The position numbers and the translations under genes were made by a program. A DNA stretch of 48,720 nucleotides from Bacillota bacterium (lineage in GTDB: Bacteria > Bacillota > Clostridia > Lachnospirales > Lachnospiraceae), in NCBI GenBank assembly GCA_023387655.1, contig JAEWHR010000090.1, forward strand, positions 1-48,720, given 5' to 3'. Below the pieces are notes generated by a model that saw nothing but the letters and a program-made list of their open reading frames with translations, did not search any database and had not been told where the DNA came from. Positions 17,208 to 24,972 of the stretch are shown piece by piece (the stretch's first letter is position 1; every line of letters starts with the position of its first letter).

Positions 17208-19376
17208 GTGGAACAACAAAAGGAGATTATAAGTGGCGGATTTACACTTCCTGGTGAAGCTGGTTATGAGGAGTTGACATTAGAACTTGCAAAAAAATGG
17301 GGAGCTGATGTGATACGCGATAGTGATGGTACGGTTTTATCAGACGATATATTAAATGCTGGTTATGGCATTTATTCTACCATCTGTTTAATAAGAGACC
17401 ATAATACTTGGGCAAAAGATAATATGGACAAATTACAGCAAACTTTTCTTGTTACAAGTCCAATTGTAGCAAATTCAAATACCTTAACGATAAACTTAAT
17501 GGAGGACTTTTTTAAAGAGCAGTTCTTAGTAAATGATAGTGAAGAAGCTATGATATATTGGCAAGTATATGATAGAACAACAGAAGTTCTTATTGAGAAG
17601 GATAACTGGAGTTACCACCCACAAAATCAAACAGTAGTATTAACAGACATCTGTCCATGGCACAAGTATACGGTAAGTTTTCTGGCATACCGTATTTGGG
17701 AAGAAATCTCAATGTACAATCATACAACAAATAATTGGAACAAAGAACATTTGATGCAGATTGATCCGATGCACAAGGAAACGCAGGAATATTTACTTAA
17801 TTGGATGGATAATTGGTGTAAACATCATAAACAAACAACAGTAGTGAGATTCACATCGATGTTTTATAACTTTGTTTGGATGTGGGGTAGCAGTGAAAAA
17901 AATCGTTTTTTATTCACAGATTGGGCATCTTATGATTTTACAGTAAGTCCACTTGCTCTAAAGTTGTTTGAAGAAAAGTATGGATACACACTAACAGCAG
18001 AAGATTTTATACATCAAGGTAAGTTTCATGTTACGCATATACCTGCAAAGAAGCATAAGCTTGACTGGATGGAATTTATTAATAACTTTGTAGTTGACTT
18101 TGGTAAGAAATTAATTGACATTGTACATCACTATGGAAAGTTAGCTTATGTATTTTATGATGATAGTTGGGTTGGAGTAGAACCTTACCATAAGAATTTT
18201 GAAAAATTTGGCTTTGATGGTTTAATAAAATGTGTTTTTTCTGGTTTCGAAGTAAGACTTTGTGCAGGAGTTAAAGTAAATACTCATGAATTAAGACTTC
18301 ATCCTTATTTATTTCCAGTTGGACTTGGTGGGGCTCCTACATTTATGGAAGGTGGCAACCCAACACTGGATGGAAAAAAATACTGGATAAGTGTACGCAG
18401 GGCATTACTAAGGGAACCTATTGACCGAATAGGCCTTGGAGGTTATCTTCACTTAGTAGAGGCGTTTCCAGACTTTATAGACTATATCGAAAAGATTGCA
18501 AATGAATTCCGTAAAATCAAAGAACTTCATAAATCAGAGAAACCAATGGTCCTTAAGCCACGTGTAGCGGTACTTCATAGCTGGGGTTCTTTACGCTCCT
18601 GGACATTATCTGGACACTTTCATGAAACTTATATGCATGATTTAATTCATATTAATGAAAGCTTATCTGGACTACCATTGGATGTTAAATTTATTAGTTT
18701 CGAGGATATTAAGCAAGGCGTACTAGAGAATGTGGATGTGGTAATAAATGCTGGGACGCTGGGATCCGCTTGGAGTGGAGGTGAAGCTTGGGAGGATGAG
18801 GAGGTAATTGAGCGCCTTACACAATTTGTTTATAATGGAAAAGCATTTATCGGAATAAATGAACCAAGTGCTTTTTATGGTTATGATACATTGTTTCGTA
18901 TGGCTCACGTACTCGGTGTCGATATGGATTTGGGTGATCGTGTTTCCCATGGTCGATATAGTTTTACAACAGAACCAGTAAAAGAATTTGAATTTATGGA
19001 ACATGGACCAAAAGAAAAGAGAAACCTTTATCTTACAGATGGCTTAGCTAAAGTTTTAAAAGAAGTAAATGGAGTACCAGTCATGACCTCTTATGAGTTT
19101 GGTAAAGGACGTGGAATCTATCTTTCCTCTTATGAGCACACAATAAAGAATGCGAGAACTCTTCTTCATATTATATTATATGCAGCAGGTGAATCCTTCC
19201 ATCAAGAAGGGATTACCGATAATTGCTATACTGAATCTGCCTTTTATGAGAAAGACAATATATTAGTCATGATTAATAATAGTGATACGTTACAGAAAGC
19301 ATCGGTTATAGTCAAAGAAAGAACCTATACAAAGGAGATTCCACCATTTGATACAATGATTATATCTACAGAATAA
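17208..19376 (+). CDS. GH112 galactoside phosphorylase, probably D-galactosyl-beta-1,4-L-rhamnose phosphorylase
   Basis: This 722-residue cytoplasmic protein is of the GH112 type, which phosphorolyses beta-galactosides to alpha-galactose 1-phosphate. It starts at GTG with AAGGAG upstream. The first part is a distorted TIM barrel with FYDDSWVGVEPYHKNF, where D318/D319 corresponds to the acid region of the lacto-N-biose phosphorylases. FMEGGNPTLDGKKYW and RIGLGGYLHLVEAFPDF follow, then a flavodoxin-like trimer domain (about 445-640) and a beta-rich end. The family holds lacto-N-biose/galacto-N-biose and galactosyl-rhamnose phosphorylases; the latter activity was described from C. phytofermentans. 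The adjoining GH105 gene favours galactosyl-rhamnose, but specificity residues were not checked. Confidence 0.85.
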   Translation: MEQQKEIISGGFTLPGEAGYEELTLELAKKWGADVIRDSDGTVLSDDILNAGYGIYSTICLIRDHNTWAKDNMDKLQQTFLVTSPIVANSNTLTINLMEDFFKEQFLVNDSEEAMIYWQVYDRTTEVLIEKDNWSYHPQNQTVVLTDICPWHKYTVSFLAYRIWEEISMYNHTTNNWNKEHLMQIDPMHKETQEYLLNWMDNWCKHHKQTTVVRFTSMFYNFVWMWGSSEKNRFLFTDWASYDFTVSPLALKLFEEKYGYTLTAEDFIHQGKFHVTHIPAKKHKLDWMEFINNFVVDFGKKLIDIVHHYGKLAYVFYDDSWVGVEPYHKNFEKFGFDGLIKCVFSGFEVRLCAGVKVNTHELRLHPYLFPVGLGGAPTFMEGGNPTLDGKKYWISVRRALLREPIDRIGLGGYLHLVEAFPDFIDYIEKIANEFRKIKELHKSEKPMVLKPRVAVLHSWGSLRSWTLSGHFHETYMHDLIHINESLSGLPLDVKFISFEDIKQGVLENVDVVINAGTLGSAWSGGEAWEDEEVIERLTQFVYNGKAFIGINEPSAFYGYDTLFRMAHVLGVDMDLGDRVSHGRYSFTTEPVKEFEFMEHGPKEKRNLYLTDGLAKVLKEVNGVPVMTSYEFGKGRGIYLSSYEHTIKNARTLLHIILYAAGESFHQEGITDNCYTESAFYEKDNILVMINNSDTLQKASVIVKERTYTKEIPPFDTMIISTE

Positions 19377-19641
19377 ATAATTTCTTAAGATATGCATATT
19401 AAATAACTGCTATATACATATATTATTCTCTCAATTTATAATAATTTAACAAATTAATAGAAAAGTACTATAGACAAGAGGAAGAAAAAGGATTACCATA
19501 AAGATATACTTACAAGTAATAATTTACTTCTATAATAACGTGTTTTATAATATGTTTTCCTTCATGATATTTTGGAATTACGATTTGTTGAATGCTGTCA
19601 GTTATCCGGTGGGACAAGCAAAAAAGTACTATAGATTTACA
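19377..19641. other. AT-rich intergenic stretch, nothing recognised
   Basis: The 3' flank of the GH112 gene is very AT-rich. I find no clear terminator hairpin, open frame or known RNA motif up to the promoter at 19642. A more GC-balanced segment near 19593-19620 stands out but matches nothing I know. Confidence 0.4.
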
Positions 19642-19670
19642 TTGACAAAATATGGTATTTATAATATAAC
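19642..19670 (+). promoter_or_regulatory. Near-consensus sigma-A promoter for the 43-aa peptide gene
   Basis: TTGACA at 19642-19647, 17 bases, then TATAAC at 19665-19670. This predicts a start near 19677 and a leader of about 100 bases before the small gene at 19777. Confidence 0.75.
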
Positions 19671-19776
19671 AATTATAAATACTTCAGATAATTATCAATG
19701 GTTGATTACATAGGAAATTCCAATAATATTTAGGAATGATAGAAGGTTACACCAATATGTATTTGGAGGTGAAGTT

Positions 19777-19908
19777 ATGGGTAAGGATAGTGGTAAAGCT
19801 ACAGGTCCAGTAGGAAAAGCAGTTGCAGGAAAAAACGATAAGAATAAGGCTGGTGCAGCTACTAGCAAAACAGCGTCTAAGACTTCAAATAAGTCAGGTA
19901 AACGCTAA
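19777..19908 (+). CDS. 43-aa basic Gly/Ala/Lys/Ser-rich peptide, function unknown
   Basis: This short frame runs from an ATG preceded by GGAGG (seven bases away) to TAA. It encodes 43 residues with ten Lys, one Arg, seven Gly and eight Ala, only two Asp and no Glu. There is no hydrophobic segment and no aromatic residue. A near-consensus promoter and a terminator-like stem frame it, supporting a real stand-alone gene. The composition recalls intrinsically disordered nucleic-acid-binding or spore-associated small proteins, but I recognise no family. Confidence 0.72.
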   Translation: MGKDSGKATGPVGKAVAGKNDKNKAGAATSKTASKTSNKSGKR

Positions 19909-19921
19909 AAAAGAAAGTAGA

Positions 19922-19972
19922 AAACTCTATTCTATGGCAGATGGAGTTTAGAATCTGTCATAGATAGAGTTT
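19922..19972 (+). terminator. Terminator-like hairpin after the 43-aa gene
   Basis: AAACTCTATTCTATGGCAGA (from 19922) pairs with TCTGTCATAGATAGAGTTT (ending 19972) over about 20 bp with one bulge and one G-U. The T-run is short (GTTTC), so efficiency is uncertain. Confidence 0.6.
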
Positions 19973-20079
19973 CAACATAGAGAGAAAAGCTATTTATTTA
20001 TAGCGTAATGTTACTACATATCATACAAGAAAAAGCGCACATAGCGAATTTTCCTTGACATAAACAAAGGAGAGACAAT

Positions 20080-21120
20080 TTGATAAGAGTAGCATGTTTT
20101 GATACCAAATCTTATGATAAGGAATGGTTTGATCGTAAAAATAATGGTGAATTTCATATTAAATATTATGAAAATAAATTAAATGCAGATACAGCTAAAT
20201 TAGCTCATGGGTGTCAGGCTGTTATTGCTTTTGTTAATGATTCTATTGACAAAGAGACAATCGATGAATTATATGAACTTGGCGTTAAAGTAATCGCTAT
20301 GCGATGCGCTGGGTATAACAATATTGATTTTAAAGAAGCTTTCAACAAGATAGCAGTAGTGCGAGTTCCGGGGTATTCCCCACATGCGGTGGCAGAACAT
20401 GCAATGGCATTGTTACTATGTTTAAATCGAAAGATCCATCGTGCTTATATAAGAACTAGAGATTACAACTTTAGTTTAAAAGGACTGATTGGATTTGATT
20501 TATATAAAAAAACAATTGGTATCGTTGGTACAGGGAAGATAGGTCAAGTATTCATTGATATTTGTAAAGGTTTTGGAATGCGTGTATTGGCATATGATTT
20601 ATTTCCGGATGATACCAAAGATATTGAATATGTAAGTCTTGAAAGACTATTAACTGAAAGTGATGTTATTTCGTTACATTGTCCCTTAACAGAAGAGACA
20701 AAACATATGATTAATGCTGATAGCTTGCAATTAATGAAGCATGGCGCTCTTATTATTAATACATCAAGAGGTGCTTTGATTGATAGTGAAGCTTTATTAA
20801 CTGCTCTGAAAGAAGAGAGGGTTGGTGGTGCTGGTCTTGATGTATATGAAGAAGAATCTGAGCTATTCTTTGAGGATAATTCCAATACCATTCCAAAGGA
20901 TGATGTTCTATCCTTATTGGTTGGTCTACCGAATGTTATAATAACGTCTCATCAAGGGTTCTTAACCAATGAAGCGTTAAGTAATATTGCTGAGACCACA
21001 ATTGAGAATCTTAGAGCTTATTTTCATAATGAGCCTTTGATAAATGAAATATGTTACCTTTGCCAGCCAGGCGGAGCAAATCCGAACTGTAGACGGCAAA
21101 AAGAAGGACGTTGTTTTTAG
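20080..21120 (+). CDS. D-2-hydroxyacid dehydrogenase (D-lactate dehydrogenase-like) with Cys4 tail
   Basis: This 346-residue NAD-dependent D-2-hydroxyacid dehydrogenase probably reduces pyruvate to D-lactate. It starts at TTG with AAAGGAGAG upstream. The Rossmann motif GTGKIG is at 150-155, catalytic R230 lies in INTSRGAL, an acidic EEES stretch is at 257-260, and the proton donor is H291 in ITSHQGF. The fold normally ends near residue 325. Here an extra tail carries C325, C328, C337 and C345 (C-x2-C-x8-C-x7-C), which could bind a metal. The gene is followed after 14 bases by desulfoferrodoxin, so they probably share a transcript. The physiological substrate is inferred. Confidence 0.88.
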   Translation: MIRVACFDTKSYDKEWFDRKNNGEFHIKYYENKLNADTAKLAHGCQAVIAFVNDSIDKETIDELYELGVKVIAMRCAGYNNIDFKEAFNKIAVVRVPGYSPHAVAEHAMALLLCLNRKIHRAYIRTRDYNFSLKGLIGFDLYKKTIGIVGTGKIGQVFIDICKGFGMRVLAYDLFPDDTKDIEYVSLERLLTESDVISLHCPLTEETKHMINADSLQLMKHGALIINTSRGALIDSEALLTALKEERVGGAGLDVYEEESELFFEDNSNTIPKDDVLSLLVGLPNVIITSHQGFLTNEALSNIAETTIENLRAYFHNEPLINEICYLCQPGGANPNCRRQKEGRCF

Positions 21121-21134
21121 AGAGGAGAATACGT

Positions 21135-21521
21135 ATGAGTAAAGAACAAAGATTTTTTAAGTGTGAACACTGTGGAAACATGATTGGTATGATTGAAGAT
21201 TCAGGTGCTCCAATCGTTTGTTGCGGAAGCAAGATGACAGAGTTAGTTGCCAATACATCCGATGGTGCTCATGAAAAACATGTACCAGTAGTTGAGGTAA
21301 AGGATAATTTAGTTTATGTAACTGTTGGTAGTGTAGCACATCCAATGGTTGAAGAGCATTACATAATGTGGGTATATTTAAGAACAAACCAGGGTGGACA
21401 AAGAAAGAGCTTAACACCTGGAAGCGAACCTAAGGTTGTATTTGCATTAAGCGAAGGCGAAGAAGCAATCGAAGTATTTGAATATTGCAATTTACATGGA
21501 TTATGGAAAACTGTTCTGTAA
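21135..21521 (+). CDS. dfx: Desulfoferrodoxin (superoxide reductase, 2Fe type)
   Basis: This 128-residue protein reduces superoxide to peroxide in anaerobes. The N-terminal desulforedoxin-like centre I has all four cysteines (C10, C13, C29, C30). The catalytic centre II has H49, H69, H75, C118 and H121, with the E47-K48 pair next to H49. The ATG at 21135 follows GAGGAG; a longer in-frame start at 21111 would run into the previous gene. It is downstream of the hydroxyacid dehydrogenase and is closed by a strong terminator. Electron donors such as rubredoxin are not encoded nearby. Confidence 0.95.
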   Translation: MSKEQRFFKCEHCGNMIGMIEDSGAPIVCCGSKMTELVANTSDGAHEKHVPVVEVKDNLVYVTVGSVAHPMVEEHYIMWVYLRTNQGGQRKSLTPGSEPKVVFALSEGEEAIEVFEYCNLHGLWKTVL

Positions 21522-21591
21522 TTTGTTTTGCTGATATCATAAATTCGTGAAATTAATAAGTAGAACCAGTAGACAGAAAAAGTAAACTTAT

Positions 21592-21641
21592 AAAACGGGT
21601 GATACATCATAGTAACTTAACTAAGATGTATCACCCGTTTT
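21592..21641. terminator. Bidirectional terminator, perfect 17-bp stem
   Basis: AAAACGGGTGATACATC (21592-21608) pairs perfectly with GATGTATCACCCGTTTT (21625-21641). It lies between convergent genes: desulfoferrodoxin on plus and the OadG-like gene on minus. T-richness on both outer sides suits both directions. Confidence 0.9.
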
Positions 21642-21691
21642 AAAGTTTCTTATTGTGTTAATCAATATTGCTTTATTCTAAGAGAAATAAA

Positions 21692-21826
21692 TTATTTATC
21701 TTCCTTTTTATCAGGAACTCTCTGAAGAATAAGAACGATAGCAGCGATAATTAACATTACTATAAATATACTAAGCATACCCTTCCACATGTAATCTAAA
21801 GTTAATAACACAGTTTCTAAATTCAT
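21692..21826 (-). CDS. 44-aa single-helix OadG-related small subunit
   Basis: The minus-strand frame from the ATG at 21826 encodes 44 residues: a short N-terminus, one transmembrane helix (about 17-36, SIFIVMLIIAAIVLILQ) and a charged RVPDKKEDK end. AAAGGAG precedes the start. It follows the sodium-pump decarboxylase beta subunit by 29 bases, so the two are one operon. The size and the WKGMLSIF pattern fit the very small gamma-like (OadG-related) subunits found with orphan beta subunits in clostridia. It likely stabilises or anchors the beta subunit. Confidence 0.75.
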   Translation of the reverse strand: MNLETVLLTLDYMWKGMLSIFIVMLIIAAIVLILQRVPDKKEDK

Positions 21827-21855
21827 AAACTTACTCCTTTCAAAGACCTATATTT

Positions 21856-22986
21856 TTAATGTAATATAAGATTTAAGATAATTCCACCAGCTAGAACAGA
21901 GCCAATCTGACCTGCTACATTTGCTCCAACTGCATGCATTAACAAGTGATTGGATGGATCTTCTTTGATGCCCATCTTTTGAATTACACGGGCAGACATA
22001 GGGAAAGCTGAGATTCCAGCACCACCGACCATTGGATTAATCTTATTCTTTAAAAACAGGTTTAGGAATTTAGCAAACAATACACCACCGATAGTATCGA
22101 AGACGAATGCAAACAAACCAAGTCCCATGATTAAGGCGGTCTGAACATTTACAAATGCTTCTGCTTTCATACTGTAGGAAATGGTAATACCGAGTAATAA
22201 GGTAATTAAGTTTGCAAGAACGTTCTGAGCAGTATCAGATAAAGAATTTAGCACTCCACATTCTCTTAATAGATTACCGAACATTAAGAAACCTACTAAA
22301 GAAACAGACATTGGAGCAACAAAGCCTGCGATTACAGTAACAATAATTGGAAATAGAATTCGAGCTCGTCTAGAGATTGAAGCAGGATTGTAGGGCATAC
22401 GAATCATACGTTCTTTTTTTGTTGTAACTAGCTTAATTGCAATTGGTTGAACGATTGGAACTAAAGCCATATAGGAATAGGCTGCGACGGCTATTGCCCC
22501 TATGTACTGTGATTTTAACACTTGAGAAACTAAAATTGAAGTAGGACCATCGGCTGCTCCAATAATACCAATTGATGCAGCGTCATTTAGACTGAACCCG
22601 AGGAGAGCAGCTAATGTCATAGTTAAGAAGATACCAAACTGGGCTGCACCACCAAAAAGAAACATTTTTGGATTCGATAGAAGAGGGCCAAAATCAATCA
22701 TTGCTCCTATACCGATAAAGAGTAAAATTGGAAGAACTTCGGAGGCTTCAATACCTACGTGAAACATCCATTCAATAACACCGTTTACATTACCAATTCC
22801 TTCATAGGTTTGGTTGAGAACACCGGATAATGGTAGGTTAACTAAGATAGCTCCAAATCCCATTGGTAATAAGAGCGCTGGTTCATAGTTTTTACATATT
22901 GCTAGATAGATTAGAATACCACCGATGAGATACATCACAGCTTGTTCCCAAGTAATGGCGGTTATTCCGGATAATAAAAAGTCCAT
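21856..22986 (-). CDS. Na+-transporting carboxylic acid decarboxylase beta subunit (OadB/GcdB/MmdB family)
   Basis: This 376-residue membrane protein has about nine to eleven helices and belongs to the beta subunit of biotin-dependent sodium-pump decarboxylases. It couples decarboxylation of biotin-bound carboxylate to Na+ export. GAADGPTSILVSQ carries the conserved Na+-site aspartate D146, and GGAGISAFPMSARVIQ is the second family motif. Start ATG 22986 follows GGAGGAAG; an upstream ATG at 23034 lacks a ribosome site. No alpha (carboxyltransferase) or biotin-carrier gene is adjacent, so which acid is decarboxylated (oxaloacetate, methylmalonyl-CoA or glutaconyl-CoA) cannot be told. Confidence 0.9.
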   Translation of the reverse strand: MDFLLSGITAITWEQAVMYLIGGILIYLAICKNYEPALLLPMGFGAILVNLPLSGVLNQTYEGIGNVNGVIEWMFHVGIEASEVLPILLFIGIGAMIDFGPLLSNPKMFLFGGAAQFGIFLTMTLAALLGFSLNDAASIGIIGAADGPTSILVSQVLKSQYIGAIAVAAYSYMALVPIVQPIAIKLVTTKKERMIRMPYNPASISRRARILFPIIVTVIAGFVAPMSVSLVGFLMFGNLLRECGVLNSLSDTAQNVLANLITLLLGITISYSMKAEAFVNVQTALIMGLGLFAFVFDTIGGVLFAKFLNLFLKNKINPMVGGAGISAFPMSARVIQKMGIKEDPSNHLLMHAVGANVAGQIGSVLAGGIILNLILH

Positions 22987-23060
22987 AACTTCCTCCACTT
23001 TCTCCTTATTTTTATGTCGTAGAAATGCTAACATCTTTGACGTTTCTAAACAACACTTCC

Positions 23061-23089
23061 ATTATATAGTTCATAGGACATAGAATCAA
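23061..23089 (-). promoter_or_regulatory. Promoter of the decarboxylase beta-subunit operon
   Basis: On the minus strand, TTGATT (23089-23084), 17 bases, then TATAAT (23066-23061). The leader to the ATG at 22986 would be about 70 bases. Confidence 0.7.
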
Positions 23090-23190
23090 GAAAAATTTGC
23101 TAAAATAGTGTTAAGAATCGAAACTGAAACGCTATTGTAATGATAATGAAAAAATGTTGTAAAGAATGTGTTAAAAAACGTAATATTGTA

Positions 23191-23219
23191 TTGTTGTTAT
23201 GTTATTCGAATGGTAATAT
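23191..23219 (+). promoter_or_regulatory. Candidate promoter of the phosphate/potassium transport cluster
   Basis: TTGTTG (23191-23196), 17 bases, then TAATAT (23214-23219), about 33 bases before the PiT start. It is a moderate match to sigma-A. Confidence 0.45.
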
Positions 23220-23251
23220 GTGTTTGAAATTAGACAAAGGGGGAAAAGTAC

Positions 23252-24304
23252 ATGAGCGTTTCGTTATCTGAATTTTTGGAACAGATTACGAGTAATCCAG
23301 CGCTACTTATCACTGTTGTATTAACATTAGGAGTGGTATTAGTAAATGGTTGGACAGATGCACCAAATGCAATTGCGACCTGTGTATCGACTAGATCGCT
23401 TTCACCTAAAAAAGCGATAGTAATGGCAGCAGTATTTAATTTTTTAGGTGTGTTTGTAATGACGATGGTAAATAAAGCTGTTGCTGAAACTATTTATAAC
23501 ATGGTAGATTTCAGAGGAAACTCAGGGGATGCATTAATTGCACTTTGCGCAGCGTTGTTTGCTATTGTTATTTGGGCATCAGCAGCATCGTACTTCGGTA
23601 TACCAACGAGTGAGAGCCATGCGTTAATTGCAGGTATCTCTGGAGCAGCGATAGCCTTACAAGGCGGCTTTGGCGGAATCAATGGTAACGAGTGGATAAA
23701 AGTTCTTTATGGACTTGTGATATCTACTGTTATGGGATTAAGCCTTGGTTTTATAACAACAAAAATAATAGAACTTCTCTGTAGAAGAGCAGATCGTAGA
23801 AAGGCAGATGAGGTATTTAAAAAAGGTCAAATTTTAGGCGGAGCAGCAATGGCATTTATGCACGGTGCTCAAGATGGCCAGAAGTTTATGGGTGTCTTTA
23901 TGCTTGGAATGTTTTTAGCGAATGGACAATCTGAAGTAACTTCTTTTGAAATTCCTATTTGGTTAATGGTATTGTGTTCCCTCGTTATGGCATTAGGTAC
24001 CTCCATCGGAGGATATCGTATCATTAAAACTGTTGGAATGGGAATGGTGAAACTTGAAAAATATCAAGGGTTTGCGGCGGATCTTGCAGCTGCACTTTGT
24101 TTACTTGTTTCATCTGTGGCAGGGATACCTGTTAGTACTACCCATACAAAGACAACCTCAATTATGGGTGTTGGAGCATCCAAACGTTTGTCAGCGGTTA
24201 ACTGGGGAATTGTAAAAGAAATGGTTATGGCTTGGGTATTAACTTTTCCAGGCTGTGGGTTGGTAGGATTCCTAATGGCACATCTTTTTATGAAAATTTT
24301 CTAA
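23252..24304 (+). CDS. Inorganic phosphate transporter, PiT family
   Basis: This 350-residue membrane carrier belongs to the PiT/PHO-4 family, which imports phosphate (as metal phosphate) with protons or sodium. Two inverted repeats carry the signatures NGWTDAPNAIAT (about residues 32-43) and IPVSTTHTKTTSIMG (about 292-306), plus FMHGAQDGQKFMG in the second half. GGGGG precedes the ATG. The DUF47 gene follows by 19 bases; such pairs are common, the DUF47 protein acting as a Pit accessory protein. The gene heads a four-gene transport run. Confidence 0.93.
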   Translation: MSVSLSEFLEQITSNPALLITVVLTLGVVLVNGWTDAPNAIATCVSTRSLSPKKAIVMAAVFNFLGVFVMTMVNKAVAETIYNMVDFRGNSGDALIALCAALFAIVIWASAASYFGIPTSESHALIAGISGAAIALQGGFGGINGNEWIKVLYGLVISTVMGLSLGFITTKIIELLCRRADRRKADEVFKKGQILGGAAMAFMHGAQDGQKFMGVFMLGMFLANGQSEVTSFEIPIWLMVLCSLVMALGTSIGGYRIIKTVGMGMVKLEKYQGFAADLAAALCLLVSSVAGIPVSTTHTKTTSIMGVGASKRLSAVNWGIVKEMVMAWVLTFPGCGLVGFLMAHLFMKIF

Positions 24305-24323
24305 TAACAAAAGGAGAGATTAC

Positions 24324-24947
24324 ATGGCTAACAATAAAAGATACAACTATTTTGAAGGATTTATCGAGCATGCCTCTTATTGTTCAAAGGCTGCGGAATT
24401 ACTATATGAGACTTTGGGGAATTTTGAAAATGTAGATCTAGATTTAAGAGTAAAAGAAATGCATGAAATCGAGCATTCAGCTGATTTACAGAAACATAGT
24501 ATGACCAAATATCTTTTAAAGGATTTCTTACCACCAATTGAACGTGAGGATATTGTAAGTTTATCTCAAAAGATAGATAATGTTACCGATGCGGTTGAGG
24601 ATGTTTTAATAAAGTTGCATATTTATAATATAAAACATATTATACCGGAAGTTTTACCATTCGCTTCTTTAGTTAGAAGATGTTGTGAAACTACAAGTGC
24701 TACTTTAGTTCAATTCCAAAACTTTAAGAAATCTACTAAACTACAAGATGCAATCATTGAACTAAATCGTCTAGAAGAAGAGGGTGATGCTTTGTATGCA
24801 AAGCTTGTAAGAGATTTGCATATGAATTGCAAAGACCCAATTGAGCTGTTTTCATGGACACGTATTTTAGATCGTTTTGAGACTTGCTGTGATGCCTGTG
24901 AAGACGTTGCAGATGATATTGAAAGTATTGTATTAAAAAATTCATAA
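24324..24947 (+). CDS. DUF47 PhoU-like Pit accessory protein
   Basis: This 207-residue all-helical cytoplasmic protein of the DUF47/TIGR00153 family is related to PhoU. Typical elements are EMHEIEHSADLQKHSM and FLPPIEREDIVSLSQKIDNVTDAVEDVL (about 49-100), with acidic ExxxD metal-binding patterns repeated near RLEEEGDALY and CDACEDVADDIESIV. AAGGAGAG precedes the ATG. Partnership with the PiT transporter is inferred from adjacency and known pairings. The potassium transporter genes begin 25 bases later. Confidence 0.92.
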   Translation: MANNKRYNYFEGFIEHASYCSKAAELLYETLGNFENVDLDLRVKEMHEIEHSADLQKHSMTKYLLKDFLPPIEREDIVSLSQKIDNVTDAVEDVLIKLHIYNIKHIIPEVLPFASLVRRCCETTSATLVQFQNFKKSTKLQDAIIELNRLEEEGDALYAKLVRDLHMNCKDPIELFSWTRILDRFETCCDACEDVADDIESIVLKNS

Positions 24948-24972
24948 TTAATTTTACTTTATGAGGTAGAAA

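Noticed and set aside
19590..19622. T-box-like GGTGGGAC string
   Set aside because: It does not match the T-box antiterminator sequence and is not followed by an aminoacyl-tRNA synthetase or amino acid gene.
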